Source: Pseudoneobacillus sp052180215 (GTDB taxonomy: Bacteria > Bacillota > Bacilli > Bacillales > Cytobacillaceae). Taken from it: a DNA stretch of 64,000 bases. The number at the start of each line of letters is the position of its first letter. Positions within the stretch are counted from its first letter, which is position 1. Shown here in pieces: positions 8,198 to 16,536 of the stretch. The notes beneath the pieces were generated by a model. The model saw nothing but the letters and a program-made list of their open reading frames with translations, was not told the origin of the DNA and ran no database searches. The stretch spans positions 3,672,001-3,736,000 of the forward strand of contig NZ_CP197471.1 of assembly GCF_052180215.1 (NCBI RefSeq), read 5' to 3'. Made by a program: the position numbers and the translations under genes.

Positions 8198-9198
8198 CGA
8201 CCATTGAACCCCCTTCTTGCTATGTAAATGAAAAACGGGGTACCAATGATGGCGGTCATTACACCAACAGGAACTTCTTCTGGCATAATTAAATATCTAG
8301 CAGTAATATCGGCTGCTAGTAGCAGCATCGCACCAAGTAATCCTGAAAAGGGAATGACCCAGCGGTGATCAATACCAACGATTGACCTTGTAATATGAGG
8401 AATAACGATCCCAATAAATCCTATTGGCCCAGATATCGCAACCGCTCCACCTGCAAGCAATACTACAATAAATCCGATCCCTAATTTAACAAGCCCTGTT
8501 TTTAGTCCTAATCCTTTTGCAACATCTTCGCCCATAGCTAAGACATTCATTTTGGAAGCTAAAAGTAAGGAGCCAATCCAACCGATTCCTAAATAAGGTA
8601 AAACCGCTATAAGTCCTTCTAACTTTCTCCCCTGTACAGACCCGGCTAACCAAAATAAAACTTGTTCTAAAGCCGCTTCATCTAATACAAGTAACCCTTG
8701 TGTAAAGGAAGAAAACATGGCGGCCATTGCTGCTCCAGCAAGAGTAAGCTTCATCGGTGTTAATCCTTCTCGACCAAGCGAACCAATTGAATAAACCCCC
8801 ACAGCCGCAATTGTGGCACCTAAAAAAGCTAGCCATGTAAATGCTTGAAGATTGGCAACAGAAAAAATACTAACTGCCACCACTACTGCAAACCCAGCCC
8901 CGGCATTAATACCAAAGATTCCTGGATCAGCTAAAGGATTTTTAGTCAACGTTTGCATTAATGCTCCTGCAATGGCAATACTTGCACCTACAGATGCTGC
9001 AATAAGAGCACGCGGAAGTCGAATAGATTGTATAACAATATGTTCATTTGATGCATCATAATCTCTAAAGGCTTCAAAAGCCGTTTTCCAAGAAGTATCT
9101 GTATAACCATAGACAATACTGATGCACATGATAAATAGTAACAAAAGAATGCTGGCCATAAGTCCAAACCACTTGGCCCTTGTGTTTTTAAGCAACAT
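8194..9198 (-). CDS. yfiZ: Iron-siderophore ABC permease (YfiZ-like, FecCD family)
   Basis: A 334-residue FecCD permease and first gene of the minus-strand half of the locus. It has the family segments RLPRALIAASVG, GALMQTLTKNPLADPGIFG and GFIGIVIPHITRSIVG. Together with the next gene it makes the membrane channel for a ferric siderophore. A sigma-A promoter with a Fur box just upstream lies at 9247-9296, and the binding lipoprotein is transcribed divergently from the same intergenic region. Confidence 0.9.
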   Translation of the reverse strand: MLLKNTRAKWFGLMASILLLLFIMCISIVYGYTDTSWKTAFEAFRDYDASNEHIVIQSIRLPRALIAASVGASIAIAGALMQTLTKNPLADPGIFGINAGAGFAVVVAVSIFSVANLQAFTWLAFLGATIAAVGVYSIGSLGREGLTPMKLTLAGAAMAAMFSSFTQGLLVLDEAALEQVLFWLAGSVQGRKLEGLIAVLPYLGIGWIGSLLLASKMNVLAMGEDVAKGLGLKTGLVKLGIGFIVVLLAGGAVAISGPIGFIGIVIPHITRSIVGIDHRWVIPFSGLLGAMLLLAADITARYLIMPEEVPVGVMTAIIGTPFFIYIARRGFNGR

Positions 9199-9246
9199 GG
9201 TATAACCCTTCTATTCTTAATAGATATCCATATATTTTACAATATC

Positions 9247-9275
9247 AGTCTAGTGGAATTGAGAATAAGTGTCAA
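9247..9275 (-). promoter_or_regulatory. Sigma-A promoter of the siderophore permease operon
   Basis: On the minus strand, TTGACA (9270-9275) and TAGACT (9247-9252) are separated by 17 bp. A Fur box lies just upstream of the -35. Confidence 0.7.
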
Positions 9276-9281
9276 TGAGTT

Positions 9282-9296
9282 TGAAAATCATTTTCA
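9282..9296. promoter_or_regulatory. Fur box 1
   Basis: TGAAAATCATTTTCA is a perfect 7-1-7 palindrome of the Bacillus Fur type (TGATAATNATTATCA). It lies next to the -35 of the permease operon promoter. Confidence 0.8.
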
Positions 9297-9336
9297 TTTG
9301 TGAATTATTTTTTGTTCACACTTCTGTCATTGATTA

Positions 9337-9351
9337 TGAAAATCATTTTCA
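9337..9351. promoter_or_regulatory. Fur box 2
   Basis: A second exact copy of TGAAAATCATTTTCA, placed in the middle of the divergent intergenic region just upstream of the -35 of the plus-strand promoter. Confidence 0.8.
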
Positions 9352-9359
9352 ATTAGTTA

Positions 9360-9389
9360 TTGACAATCCCTCTCCCTCCCCATTATGAT
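9360..9389 (+). promoter_or_regulatory. Sigma-A promoter of the siderophore-binding lipoprotein gene
   Basis: TTGACA (9360-9365) and TATGAT (9384-9389) are separated by 18 bp. Fur boxes lie just before the -35 and just after the -10, which suits iron repression. Confidence 0.8.
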
Positions 9390-9400
9390 AAAGTGGTCAT

Positions 9401-9415
9401 TGAAAATGATTATCA
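9401..9415. promoter_or_regulatory. Fur box 3
   Basis: TGAAAATGATTATCA differs from a perfect 7-1-7 palindrome at one position. It covers the expected transcription start of the lipoprotein gene. Confidence 0.8.
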
Positions 9416-9445
9416 TTAACAAGTACATAGGAGGAAAAAATAAAT

Positions 9446-10414
9446 ATGAAATCATTTAAATCCCTTGTAAGCTTACTTACCATTATGTTAGTTCTGCTCC
9501 TCGCTGCTTGCGGTGGAACTGGAAAAGAAACAACAGATGAGAAAAAAGGAACAGAAACAAAAGATGAAGCAGTGAACTATACTGTTGAACACGCTATGGG
9601 AACTGAAACATTGACTAAAAATCCAGAGCGAATTGTCATTCTTACAAATGAAGGAACAGAAGCATTATTAGCAATGGGAATCACACCAGTTGGAGCTGTT
9701 CAGTCATGGACTGGAAACCCTTGGTATGAGCATATTGCAGACCAAATGAAAGATGTACAGGTTGTTGGTACAGAGAGCCAGGTAAATGTAGAAGCTATTG
9801 CAGCATTAAAGCCGGATTTAATTATCGGTAATAAAATGCGCCAGGAAGAAATTTATGATCAACTAAAAGCGATTGCTCCAACTATTTTTGCAGAAACATT
9901 ACGCGGTGACTGGCAAGAGAATTTTAAACTTTACGCAAAAGCAGTAAATCAAGAAGAAAAAGGTCAAGAAGTATTAGATAACTATTCGAATCATATTGCA
10001 GACTTAAAAGAAAAATTAGGTGATAAAACGAGCATGGAAGTATCTATGGTTCGTTTCATGGCTGGTGATGTTCGTATTTACCATAAGGATACGTTCTCCG
10101 GAGTTATCTTAGAACAACTTGGTTTTGCTCGTCCTGAAAGTCAAAATGTCGATGACTTTGCTGAAAAAGGTGTAACAAAAGAGCGTATTCCAGCAATGGA
10201 CGGAGATGTCCTCTTCTATTTCACTTATGAAGAAGGCGACGGAAAAGCATCAGGTGTCGAAAAGGAATGGATTGAAGATCCTTTATTCCAAAACTTAGAA
10301 GTAGCAAAAGCAGGAAATATTCATAAAGTTTCTGATACAATCTGGAACACTGCCGGCGGTGTTCTAGCTGCTAATTTAATGTTAGATGATTTAGAAAAAA
10401 TCTTAGTGAAATAA
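9446..10414 (+). CDS. yfiY: Ferric-siderophore-binding lipoprotein (YfiY-like)
   Basis: A 322-residue extracellular solute-binding lipoprotein of the FepB/FhuD class. It has a signal peptide with lipobox LLAAC (Cys about residue 22), a short acidic linker, then a helical-backbone binding domain with the family stretches NPERIVILTNEGTEALLAMG and VNVEAIAALKPDLIIG. It captures the ferric siderophore and passes it to the two FecCD permeases encoded divergently. AGGAGG precedes the ATG. Three Fur boxes flank the promoter, so it should be induced by iron starvation. Confidence 0.92.
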   Translation: MKSFKSLVSLLTIMLVLLLAACGGTGKETTDEKKGTETKDEAVNYTVEHAMGTETLTKNPERIVILTNEGTEALLAMGITPVGAVQSWTGNPWYEHIADQMKDVQVVGTESQVNVEAIAALKPDLIIGNKMRQEEIYDQLKAIAPTIFAETLRGDWQENFKLYAKAVNQEEKGQEVLDNYSNHIADLKEKLGDKTSMEVSMVRFMAGDVRIYHKDTFSGVILEQLGFARPESQNVDDFAEKGVTKERIPAMDGDVLFYFTYEEGDGKASGVEKEWIEDPLFQNLEVAKAGNIHKVSDTIWNTAGGVLAANLMLDDLEKILVK

Positions 10415-10424
10415 ATATATAGTG

Positions 10425-10456
10425 AGAGCCTACTCAAATGAGTAGGCTCTTTTTTT
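10425..10456 (+). terminator. Terminator of the siderophore-binding lipoprotein gene
   Basis: An 11-bp stem, AGAGCCTACTC with GAGTAGGCTCT, an AAAT loop and a T-run. Confidence 0.92.
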
Positions 10457-10535
10457 ATACATTAAATATCATGATTCATAAACTTTCCTTTTTAGGTAAA
10501 CAATATGTTTAATCCTTTAAGGAATGGTGACAGGA

Positions 10536-12032
10536 ATGAAGAATTGGTTTTTCCAAAAAAGCAAACCTAAGGTTGATATGGATAAAAAGGATTGGGAAAA
10601 GTATGCGATTCGTTCGAATGATTTTCAAAAGATCTTTTATTTTAATCAAAAAACGAATGTGCGTTTTTCCCTCTCTTTTATGTCAACCCTTACCGATGAA
10701 ACGATCATCCAGGAAAGCCTTCTACCTTATTTATTAGAAAAGGATTTTCGTGAATTAGAGGATATAAAACTCATTGTGCCTATAGCCGACGTTCAAATAA
10801 GTGACGATGCCTCACAAATTGAACAGAAAATATTTAATGGCTATGTCCTGCTTAATATTGACACTGAAGAAAAAAGGTTTGCCTTTGTCGCTACACAGAA
10901 AGAAGTTGTCCGCTCGGTTACACAACCAGAAGTAGAGTTCAGCGTTATTGGACCAAAAGAAGCATTCGTCGAATCTCTTGGGCAAAATTTAAATATGATT
11001 CGTAAAAGGCTTCCAGTTAAAGAGCTGATTATTGAAGAAGTTACTGTAGGAAAGCTTTCCAAAACAAGAGTTGCAATTATGCACATTGAAGGCGTTGCCA
11101 ATCAGGATAATTTACAAACCGTCATTCAACGGATTAAAGAGATTGAGATTGATGCTATTACAGATAGTTCTTATATTGTGCAAATGATATCAGATAATCA
11201 TAACTCACCTTTTCCATTGCTTTTGGATACGGAAAGACCTGACCGTGTAGCCGCGATTTTAGCTGAAGGTAAAATTTCCGTTTTAGTGGATGGGTCTCCC
11301 CATGCTTTGATTGCGCCAACAACGCTTGTCGAGTTCTTTGGTTCTTTTGAGGATTATTTTTTAAACTGGATGCTATCTTCTTTCTTCCGTTTGATTCGTT
11401 TATTTGCGGTAGCATTCTCCATTTTAATTACACCGATATATGTTGCAACATTAAGCTATCATTATGAACTTATTCCGAAAGATCTGCTGGCAACATTGAT
11501 TACATCCAGGAGAGAAATCCCGCTACCCCCTATATTAGAAGCGTTATTTTTAGAGTTAACCATCGAATTACTAAGAGAGGCTGGGGCTCGACTACCTACA
11601 AAGGTAGGTCAAACAATCGGTATCGTGGGCGGGATTGTTATTGGGACTGCCTCTGTTGAAGCAGGCTTAACTAGTAATGTCCTACTCATTATCGTGGCCT
11701 TGTCAGCTCTTGCGTCCTTTACCACACCCGTTTATAAAATGGGTAATACGATTCGTTTATTGAGGTTTCCATTCTTAGTTTTTGCTGAGTTATGGGGACT
11801 ATTAGGAATCGTTTATTGTTTTTGCCTCCTAATGACCCATTTATTAAAATTGACTTCATTGGGAAGGCCATTTTTAGAACCGCTCTATCCACCAAGACTT
11901 ACGGATTTTAAGGATGCCTTGATTCGATTACCATTTAATTTTAATTCAAAACGTCCCGAATATTTAAGAACAGAGCAACCTGTTAAATTTAGTAAAGCCA
12001 AAGCGAACGAAAAGAAAGACATCGACGAATAA
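10536..12032 (+). CDS. Spore germinant receptor subunit A (GerA family)
   Basis: The A subunit of a nutrient germinant receptor located in the inner spore membrane. It is about 498 residues with a large N-terminal hydrophilic domain, then about five membrane segments containing the family stretches LLLDTERPDRVAAILAEGK, LTIELLREAGARLP and GQTIGIVGGIVIG. The frame is open to an ATG at 10524, but AAGGA is directly adjacent there, so I prefer the ATG at 10536. It is the first gene of a standard A-B-C operon; the germinant is unknown. Expression in the forespore under sigma-G is expected from the family, and I could not identify the promoter with certainty. Confidence 0.93.
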   Translation: MKNWFFQKSKPKVDMDKKDWEKYAIRSNDFQKIFYFNQKTNVRFSLSFMSTLTDETIIQESLLPYLLEKDFRELEDIKLIVPIADVQISDDASQIEQKIFNGYVLLNIDTEEKRFAFVATQKEVVRSVTQPEVEFSVIGPKEAFVESLGQNLNMIRKRLPVKELIIEEVTVGKLSKTRVAIMHIEGVANQDNLQTVIQRIKEIEIDAITDSSYIVQMISDNHNSPFPLLLDTERPDRVAAILAEGKISVLVDGSPHALIAPTTLVEFFGSFEDYFLNWMLSSFFRLIRLFAVAFSILITPIYVATLSYHYELIPKDLLATLITSRREIPLPPILEALFLELTIELLREAGARLPTKVGQTIGIVGGIVIGTASVEAGLTSNVLLIIVALSALASFTTPVYKMGNTIRLLRFPFLVFAELWGLLGIVYCFCLLMTHLLKLTSLGRPFLEPLYPPRLTDFKDALIRLPFNFNSKRPEYLRTEQPVKFSKAKANEKKDIDE

Positions 12033-12053
12033 TGTTTCTGGGAGGGAACTCTG

Positions 12054-13142
12054 ATGTCAGTATCCATTCCTGAAAAAGCCAAAATATCACCTTTCCTTGT
12101 TTTCTATTTAATCAGCTCCATGCAGATTGGAATCGGGGTTCTAGGTTTTCAAAGAATTATTGCCAAGTCTGTTGGCTATGATGGATGGATTTCTGTCATT
12201 GTCGCCGGACTTGCTATCCATGTAAGTATCTTTATGATGTATAAGATCGTAGAGACTGTTGATGGGGATTTTATAAGTGTCCATACTTATTTACTTGGAG
12301 AGAAGCTTGGGAGATTGCTGAGTTTCTTCTTTCAATTTTATTTTATCCTTTTGGCGATTGCCGTATTGAGAACTTATATAGAAGTGGTTCAAGTATGGAT
12401 GTTTCCAGAATTCAGTACCTTTTGGTATTCATTGGCCTACCTTGGTTTGGTTATCTATATTATTCTTGGTGGATTTCGAACCGTTGCTGGAATCGCATTT
12501 TTCGGAACAGTTTTACCGAGCTACTTAATCCTTACATTCGGCTACACCATTCCCTATGATGATTATCATAACTTGTTTCCAGTTTTTAATCATAAATTTA
12601 GTGAATTTTTGCAGGCTTCACGAGATATGTCACTAACATATTTAGGATATGAAACCTTTTTGATTTACTATCCATATCTAAAAAATCCGAAAAAATCAAA
12701 GAAGTTTGCTCATTTAGCGATTATCTCCACTACGTTACTTTATACTGTTTTAACTATTGTAACATTCTCTTATTTTTCCGATAAACAGTTAGAAAAGACC
12801 GTCTGGGCGACCTTAACTATGTGGAAAATTGTAGAGCTCCCCTTTGTAGAACGCTTTGAATACTTAGGGATTGCAAACTGGAGTTTAATCATTTTACCAA
12901 ATATTTGTATCTCAATTTGGTGTGCAAGTCGGATATTAAAGCGAACGGTCAAGCTTCAGCAAAAAAAAGGTGTTATCCTTATTTGCCTTATTTGTCTTGT
13001 AGGTGTAAGTCTATTTGATAATCGTGATCAAATTAATACCCTGAATGATATGACGGGTAAAATCGGCTTTTACTTCCATTATATTTACATTCCAATACTT
13101 TTTTTTGCTGTTTTAATTGCAAAGAAGGTGAAAAAGAAATGA
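12054..13142 (+). CDS. Spore germinant receptor subunit B (GerAB/ArcD-type permease)
   Basis: A 362-residue, ten-segment membrane protein of the GerAB family, a branch of the amino acid-polyamine-cation transporters. The B subunit holds the germinant binding pocket. Family stretches include QIGIGVLGFQRIIAK near the N-terminus and YLGYETFLIYYPYLKNPKK in the middle. GGGAGGG lies before the ATG, which is 19 bp after the A-subunit stop. Its stop overlaps the C-subunit start by 4 bp. Confidence 0.92.
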   Translation: MSVSIPEKAKISPFLVFYLISSMQIGIGVLGFQRIIAKSVGYDGWISVIVAGLAIHVSIFMMYKIVETVDGDFISVHTYLLGEKLGRLLSFFFQFYFILLAIAVLRTYIEVVQVWMFPEFSTFWYSLAYLGLVIYIILGGFRTVAGIAFFGTVLPSYLILTFGYTIPYDDYHNLFPVFNHKFSEFLQASRDMSLTYLGYETFLIYYPYLKNPKKSKKFAHLAIISTTLLYTVLTIVTFSYFSDKQLEKTVWATLTMWKIVELPFVERFEYLGIANWSLIILPNICISIWCASRILKRTVKLQQKKGVILICLICLVGVSLFDNRDQINTLNDMTGKIGFYFHYIYIPILFFAVLIAKKVKKK

Positions 13143-14215
13143 AAAATAGAATGATTGTTACAGTCTCCTGTCTCTTTTTCCTTTCAGGCTGTGTGGAAAA
13201 AGAAATATTAGATGATATTGGAATTGAAATGGCTCGTGCTTATGACTGGGTTGATGAAGATACTATAGAAGGTACAAGCTTAGTATATAATGTTCAGCCT
13301 GATAAATCCGTTGAAAATACTACCTTTTCAGCAGAAGCAACAACAAGCCGCGATTTATTTAATAAATTGCAAAGACAGTCGCCTGATCCTTTGGCTGAAG
13401 GTAGTATTGAAGCATTCTTATTTAGTAAAGAACTAGCCTTGAATGGAATATCTGATTATCTTGATGCCCCTCAAAGGAATGCCAGCATCGGAGAGCGTTT
13501 ATACTTTGCAACCGTTAATGGTAAGGCTAAAGAATTATTAAAAGGCAACTTCGGAAGACGAGGGAATGCGATCTATATATCTACTCTACTCGAACATAAC
13601 ATGGAACATGAAGAAATCCCCAAAACAAATATGCAGCTTTTTTTTCATGATTACTATCAACTTGGAAAAACACCTTTCCTTCCTGAATTAAAGAAAATAA
13701 ATGATAAAGTGATGGAGGTCAGTGGTCTTAGCCTGTTTAAAGGAAAAGAAATGAGAATCGTCGATACCATTGAAGTGGATAAAATGTTTTTCTTTAAACT
13801 ATTAACCGACAAATTTAGTGAAGGCGCACACAAAATTAAAATGGGGAATGATGAGGGTGTATTAAGAAGCATCAAATCTAAAAATAAGATGAAAATAGCT
13901 AGTCAAAACCCTTTTGTCATTAATATTCAAATAAAAATAACTGGGGTATTAAAAGAATATACTGGACAAAGATTAACTCCAATGGAAATAAAAGAAATGG
14001 AAAAGATATTGTCCGAAAAAGTAACAAAAGAATGTGAAGGACTGGTAAAAAGGTTTCAAGAAAAAAAGATTGACCCTGTTGGCTTTGGATTCTTTATTAA
14101 AACAAAGAAAAGGGGCTTTGATCTTAACAATTGGGAAGATAGCGAACGTTATCAATCACTTAAAGTACATGTAAAAGCCTATGTAGATATCGTTGAATCT
14201 GGGGTTATTGAATAA
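13139..14215 (+). CDS. Spore germinant receptor subunit C lipoprotein (Ger(x)C family)
   Basis: A 358-residue lipoprotein with signal peptide and lipobox LSGC (Cys about residue 18), then the three-domain Ger(x)C body. The C subunit sits on the outer face of the inner spore membrane and is needed for receptor function. It starts within the ATGA overlap with the B gene. It shares the family's early VEKEILDDIGIEMA pattern. The operon ends in a strong bidirectional terminator. Confidence 0.9.
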   Translation: MKNRMIVTVSCLFFLSGCVEKEILDDIGIEMARAYDWVDEDTIEGTSLVYNVQPDKSVENTTFSAEATTSRDLFNKLQRQSPDPLAEGSIEAFLFSKELALNGISDYLDAPQRNASIGERLYFATVNGKAKELLKGNFGRRGNAIYISTLLEHNMEHEEIPKTNMQLFFHDYYQLGKTPFLPELKKINDKVMEVSGLSLFKGKEMRIVDTIEVDKMFFFKLLTDKFSEGAHKIKMGNDEGVLRSIKSKNKMKIASQNPFVINIQIKITGVLKEYTGQRLTPMEIKEMEKILSEKVTKECEGLVKRFQEKKIDPVGFGFFIKTKKRGFDLNNWEDSERYQSLKVHVKAYVDIVESGVIE

Positions 14216-14220
14216 AATCT

Positions 14221-14253
14221 AGAGCTGGACAATTTTCGAAGTCCCAAAAAGTT
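14221..14253. repeat. Fragment of the palindromic intergenic repeat (tail module)
   Basis: This 33-bp stretch, beginning AGAGCTGGACAATTTTCG, matches the right-hand end of the large palindromic element at 45889-46033 with only a few changes. The hairpin parts of the element are missing here, so this is a solo tail or a decayed copy. Confidence 0.6.
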
Positions 14254-14270
14254 TTCTTATCCTATAGAAA

Positions 14271-14301
14271 AAGCGAGGGAGATTGTTTCCCTCGCTTCTT
14301 T
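14271..14301. terminator. Bidirectional terminator between gerC and rodA
   Basis: A 10-bp stem, AAGCGAGGGA with TCCCTCGCTT, flanked by an A-rich run on the left and a T-run on the right. Confidence 0.88.
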
Positions 14302-15474
14302 TTATTCAGTAGTTGAAAACATATATTTTTTATAATGGTAACGAATGGAAAAGATAAGGCTTAGTGCTAGCATATTTCCCATTAATGAGCTACCGCCATA
14401 ACTGATAAAAGGGAGCGGAATACCCGTAATCGGGAGGATCCCAATCGTCATCCCAATATTTTGGAAAACGTGGAAGGTTACCATACTGATTACACCGACA
14501 CAAACATAGGTATAAAAGTCGTTTTTCGTTTCCATTCCTATCTTGGTGATTTGGTAAATTAATAAGAAAAATAAACTAATTAAGATACTAGAACCGATAA
14601 ATCCAAATTCTTCCCCCACCACACTGAAAATAAAGTCTGTATGACTTTCTGGGAGATACACTTCCCTTTGTCCATATCCTTTACCCGTAGTTTCTCCTGA
14701 ACCAATAGCAAGTAAAGATCTTGTTAATTGGAATCCTGTTGTACTTTGATAGTTGTAAGGGTCAATCCAAGAGTATATACGGCCAAATTGATACTCTTTT
14801 ACACCTAAATACTTTTCTAGTACCTCTGGCTTCCAAAGTACAAAGTAAAAAATAGTCGTAATGATAACGGAGCCAACACTAAAAATAGGAACGAGAATTT
14901 TCCATGATACCCCAGAGATAAATAACATCCCTAAAAGGATGGCAATAAAAACAAGCGATGTACCTAAATCTGGTTGCTGCATAACAAGGAGCAATGGAAA
15001 CATCGTAATCAGACCTAATTTCGCCATTAACCATAAATCCGTTTGGACGGTTTTCACCCGATACTTTTGATGATGCTCCACGATCGCCCTTGCTAATGCC
15101 AGGATAATAAAAACTTTAACAAATTCAGAAGGCTGAAGTGATCCTAGTCCTGGCACCTTAAACCAACTTTTCGCCCCATTGATTACTGGGGCGATACTTT
15201 CTGGTGCAATAAGAAGGAATCCTAGTAAAAAGAGTCCAAATCCATAGGCATACCAGGAAAGTTTCTTGAGTTGGTCCGAGTCTAAAGTAATAACGGCTGC
15301 AATGATACCAGAGCCTACCAAATACCAAACCAATTGTTTGATAAGGAAATTTTCTTTATATTGCCCTGTTTTTTGAGCACTATATATGGAAATGCAGCTT
15401 GCAAGAAATAGTAAGAATAATATTAATACAAGATTATAATCAAGTTTAGTTGTAGATGCTTTATTTGTTGTCAT
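14302..15474 (-). CDS. rodA: Peptidoglycan glycosyltransferase RodA (SEDS family)
   Basis: A 390-residue SEDS protein with about ten membrane segments that polymerises lipid II for cell elongation together with class B penicillin-binding proteins. Family signatures are VPGLGSLQPSEFVK, MQQPDLGTSLVF, LPESHTDFIFSVVGEEFG with its catalytic-loop acidic residues, and GIPLPFISYGGSS near the C-terminus. The length fits RodA of B. subtilis (393); FtsW and SpoVE are close relatives, so the paralogue name carries some doubt. AAAGGAG precedes the ATG. It is monocistronic, downstream of the GalT-like gene on the same strand. Confidence 0.85.
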   Translation of the reverse strand: MTTNKASTTKLDYNLVLILFLLFLASCISIYSAQKTGQYKENFLIKQLVWYLVGSGIIAAVITLDSDQLKKLSWYAYGFGLFLLGFLLIAPESIAPVINGAKSWFKVPGLGSLQPSEFVKVFIILALARAIVEHHQKYRVKTVQTDLWLMAKLGLITMFPLLLVMQQPDLGTSLVFIAILLGMLFISGVSWKILVPIFSVGSVIITTIFYFVLWKPEVLEKYLGVKEYQFGRIYSWIDPYNYQSTTGFQLTRSLLAIGSGETTGKGYGQREVYLPESHTDFIFSVVGEEFGFIGSSILISLFFLLIYQITKIGMETKNDFYTYVCVGVISMVTFHVFQNIGMTIGILPITGIPLPFISYGGSSLMGNMLALSLIFSIRYHYKKYMFSTTE

Positions 15475-15566
15475 CCTAATTCTCCTTTTAAAACAAAAGC
15501 CTCAAAACTTAATTATATTTTTATTTATCCTAAACTACAACTCAAAGAGTAAAAATGGATACTTTT

Positions 15567-16328
15567 TCATAAAAAAAAACGCTCTCTTATATCCTTTGCC
15601 ATCCAAGATAAGTTATTCGGAACTTGCGGAATACTATAGCCAATATAGATAGGTGTTGTCACGAAACGCGGGACGATTTTCACCAAAATCTCCCCATCAA
15701 TATGATAGAAAAATAAATTATAGCTCGAACATTGAAAAGGAAAATGATGCATTAGATACGTTACAGCTTTTTTTATGTAACTTGAAAATGTTTTTATTTG
15801 CTCCTTCTCTGTCATTCGGACATTTAACTCGTAAAAGCCAATTTTCGGATGGGTAGAGAGAGAAAATTCTACTCCATCCTGTTGGTCAATCAAAATCCCA
15901 TGAAACCATTCTTTATTCATTTTCTCTTTATAGTCGATATCATTCAAGCCAATGATTTGCATATGCGGATGGGCAATCGTTCCTCCTGATAATGGGCCAT
16001 GATTTTTAAAAAACATGACTGATTTATACCGGCCACTCTCTTCCATCTCCATCCAGAGCTTTACCCCAAAGGCAATCAGTTTCTCTACAAATTCATCCTC
16101 ATATAATGAGATTTCACCTTGGCAATCATCTGTTTCAATTAATACGGTCTGAAAGGTATTTTCTAGAACAGGAAATTTATTTTTTAATAGGATCATTGGC
16201 CCTTCTGTCGCAATGATATCGGTTAATTCTTCCCTTGCACAAAACGGGCATGCCTGCTGTTTATTTCGAATGCTGTTTGGTTTTTCACGCCCGATGTTCG
16301 TATTAAAATGAAGGTGGCTATTTCCCAT
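15567..16328 (-). CDS. GalT/HIT-superfamily protein (DUF4931-like)
   Basis: A 253-residue cytoplasmic protein with a zinc-type CPFC motif at about residues 27-30 and the nucleotidyltransferase motif HPHMQ (His-x-His-x-Gln) at about residues 140-144. This layout is that of galactose-1-phosphate uridylyltransferase and its HIT relatives, but it is shorter than GalT and fits the DUF4931 family of Bacillus. The substrate is unknown. AGGGGAG precedes the ATG. It has no functional link to its neighbours that I can see. Confidence 0.7.
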   Translation of the reverse strand: MGNSHLHFNTNIGREKPNSIRNKQQACPFCAREELTDIIATEGPMILLKNKFPVLENTFQTVLIETDDCQGEISLYEDEFVEKLIAFGVKLWMEMEESGRYKSVMFFKNHGPLSGGTIAHPHMQIIGLNDIDYKEKMNKEWFHGILIDQQDGVEFSLSTHPKIGFYELNVRMTEKEQIKTFSSYIKKAVTYLMHHFPFQCSSYNLFFYHIDGEILVKIVPRFVTTPIYIGYSIPQVPNNLSWMAKDIRERFFL

Positions 16329-16443
16329 TCGCTGTCTCCCCTATTCTTATGTCATTTCTTCTATTTTAGAAAAAAAGTACTAAATTGAGAAATATTTTGT
16401 TTATTTCCTATCTTTCTTTTTAAATATTTTTGGCGGATAAAGG

Positions 16444-16458
16444 AAATGATCATCATTT
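16444..16458. promoter_or_regulatory. Perfect 7-1-7 palindrome, Fur-family-like
   Basis: AAATGAT-C-ATCATTT lies 78 bp upstream of the tup regulator start and 13 bp before the iterons. In a 19-bp register it agrees with the classical Fur box at 14 positions by my count. A Fur-family protein is a candidate, but the neighbouring genes are not known iron genes. Confidence 0.4.
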
Positions 16459-16470
16459 TGTCGAATAAAC

Positions 16471-16510
16471 CTTAATGAAACTAAACAAAACTTAACGAAA
16501 CTTAACGATT
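16471..16510 (+). promoter_or_regulatory. Four tandem 10-bp iterons upstream of the tup regulator
   Basis: CTTAATGAAA, CTAAACAAAA, CTTAACGAAA and CTTAACGATT follow one another without gaps, one per helical turn. They precede a TATATA at 16513-16518 and so would overlap the -35 region. They are a likely operator for the regulator that follows. Confidence 0.65.
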
Positions 16511-16536
16511 TCTATATAAAAGGAGGTGGAGTAAAC

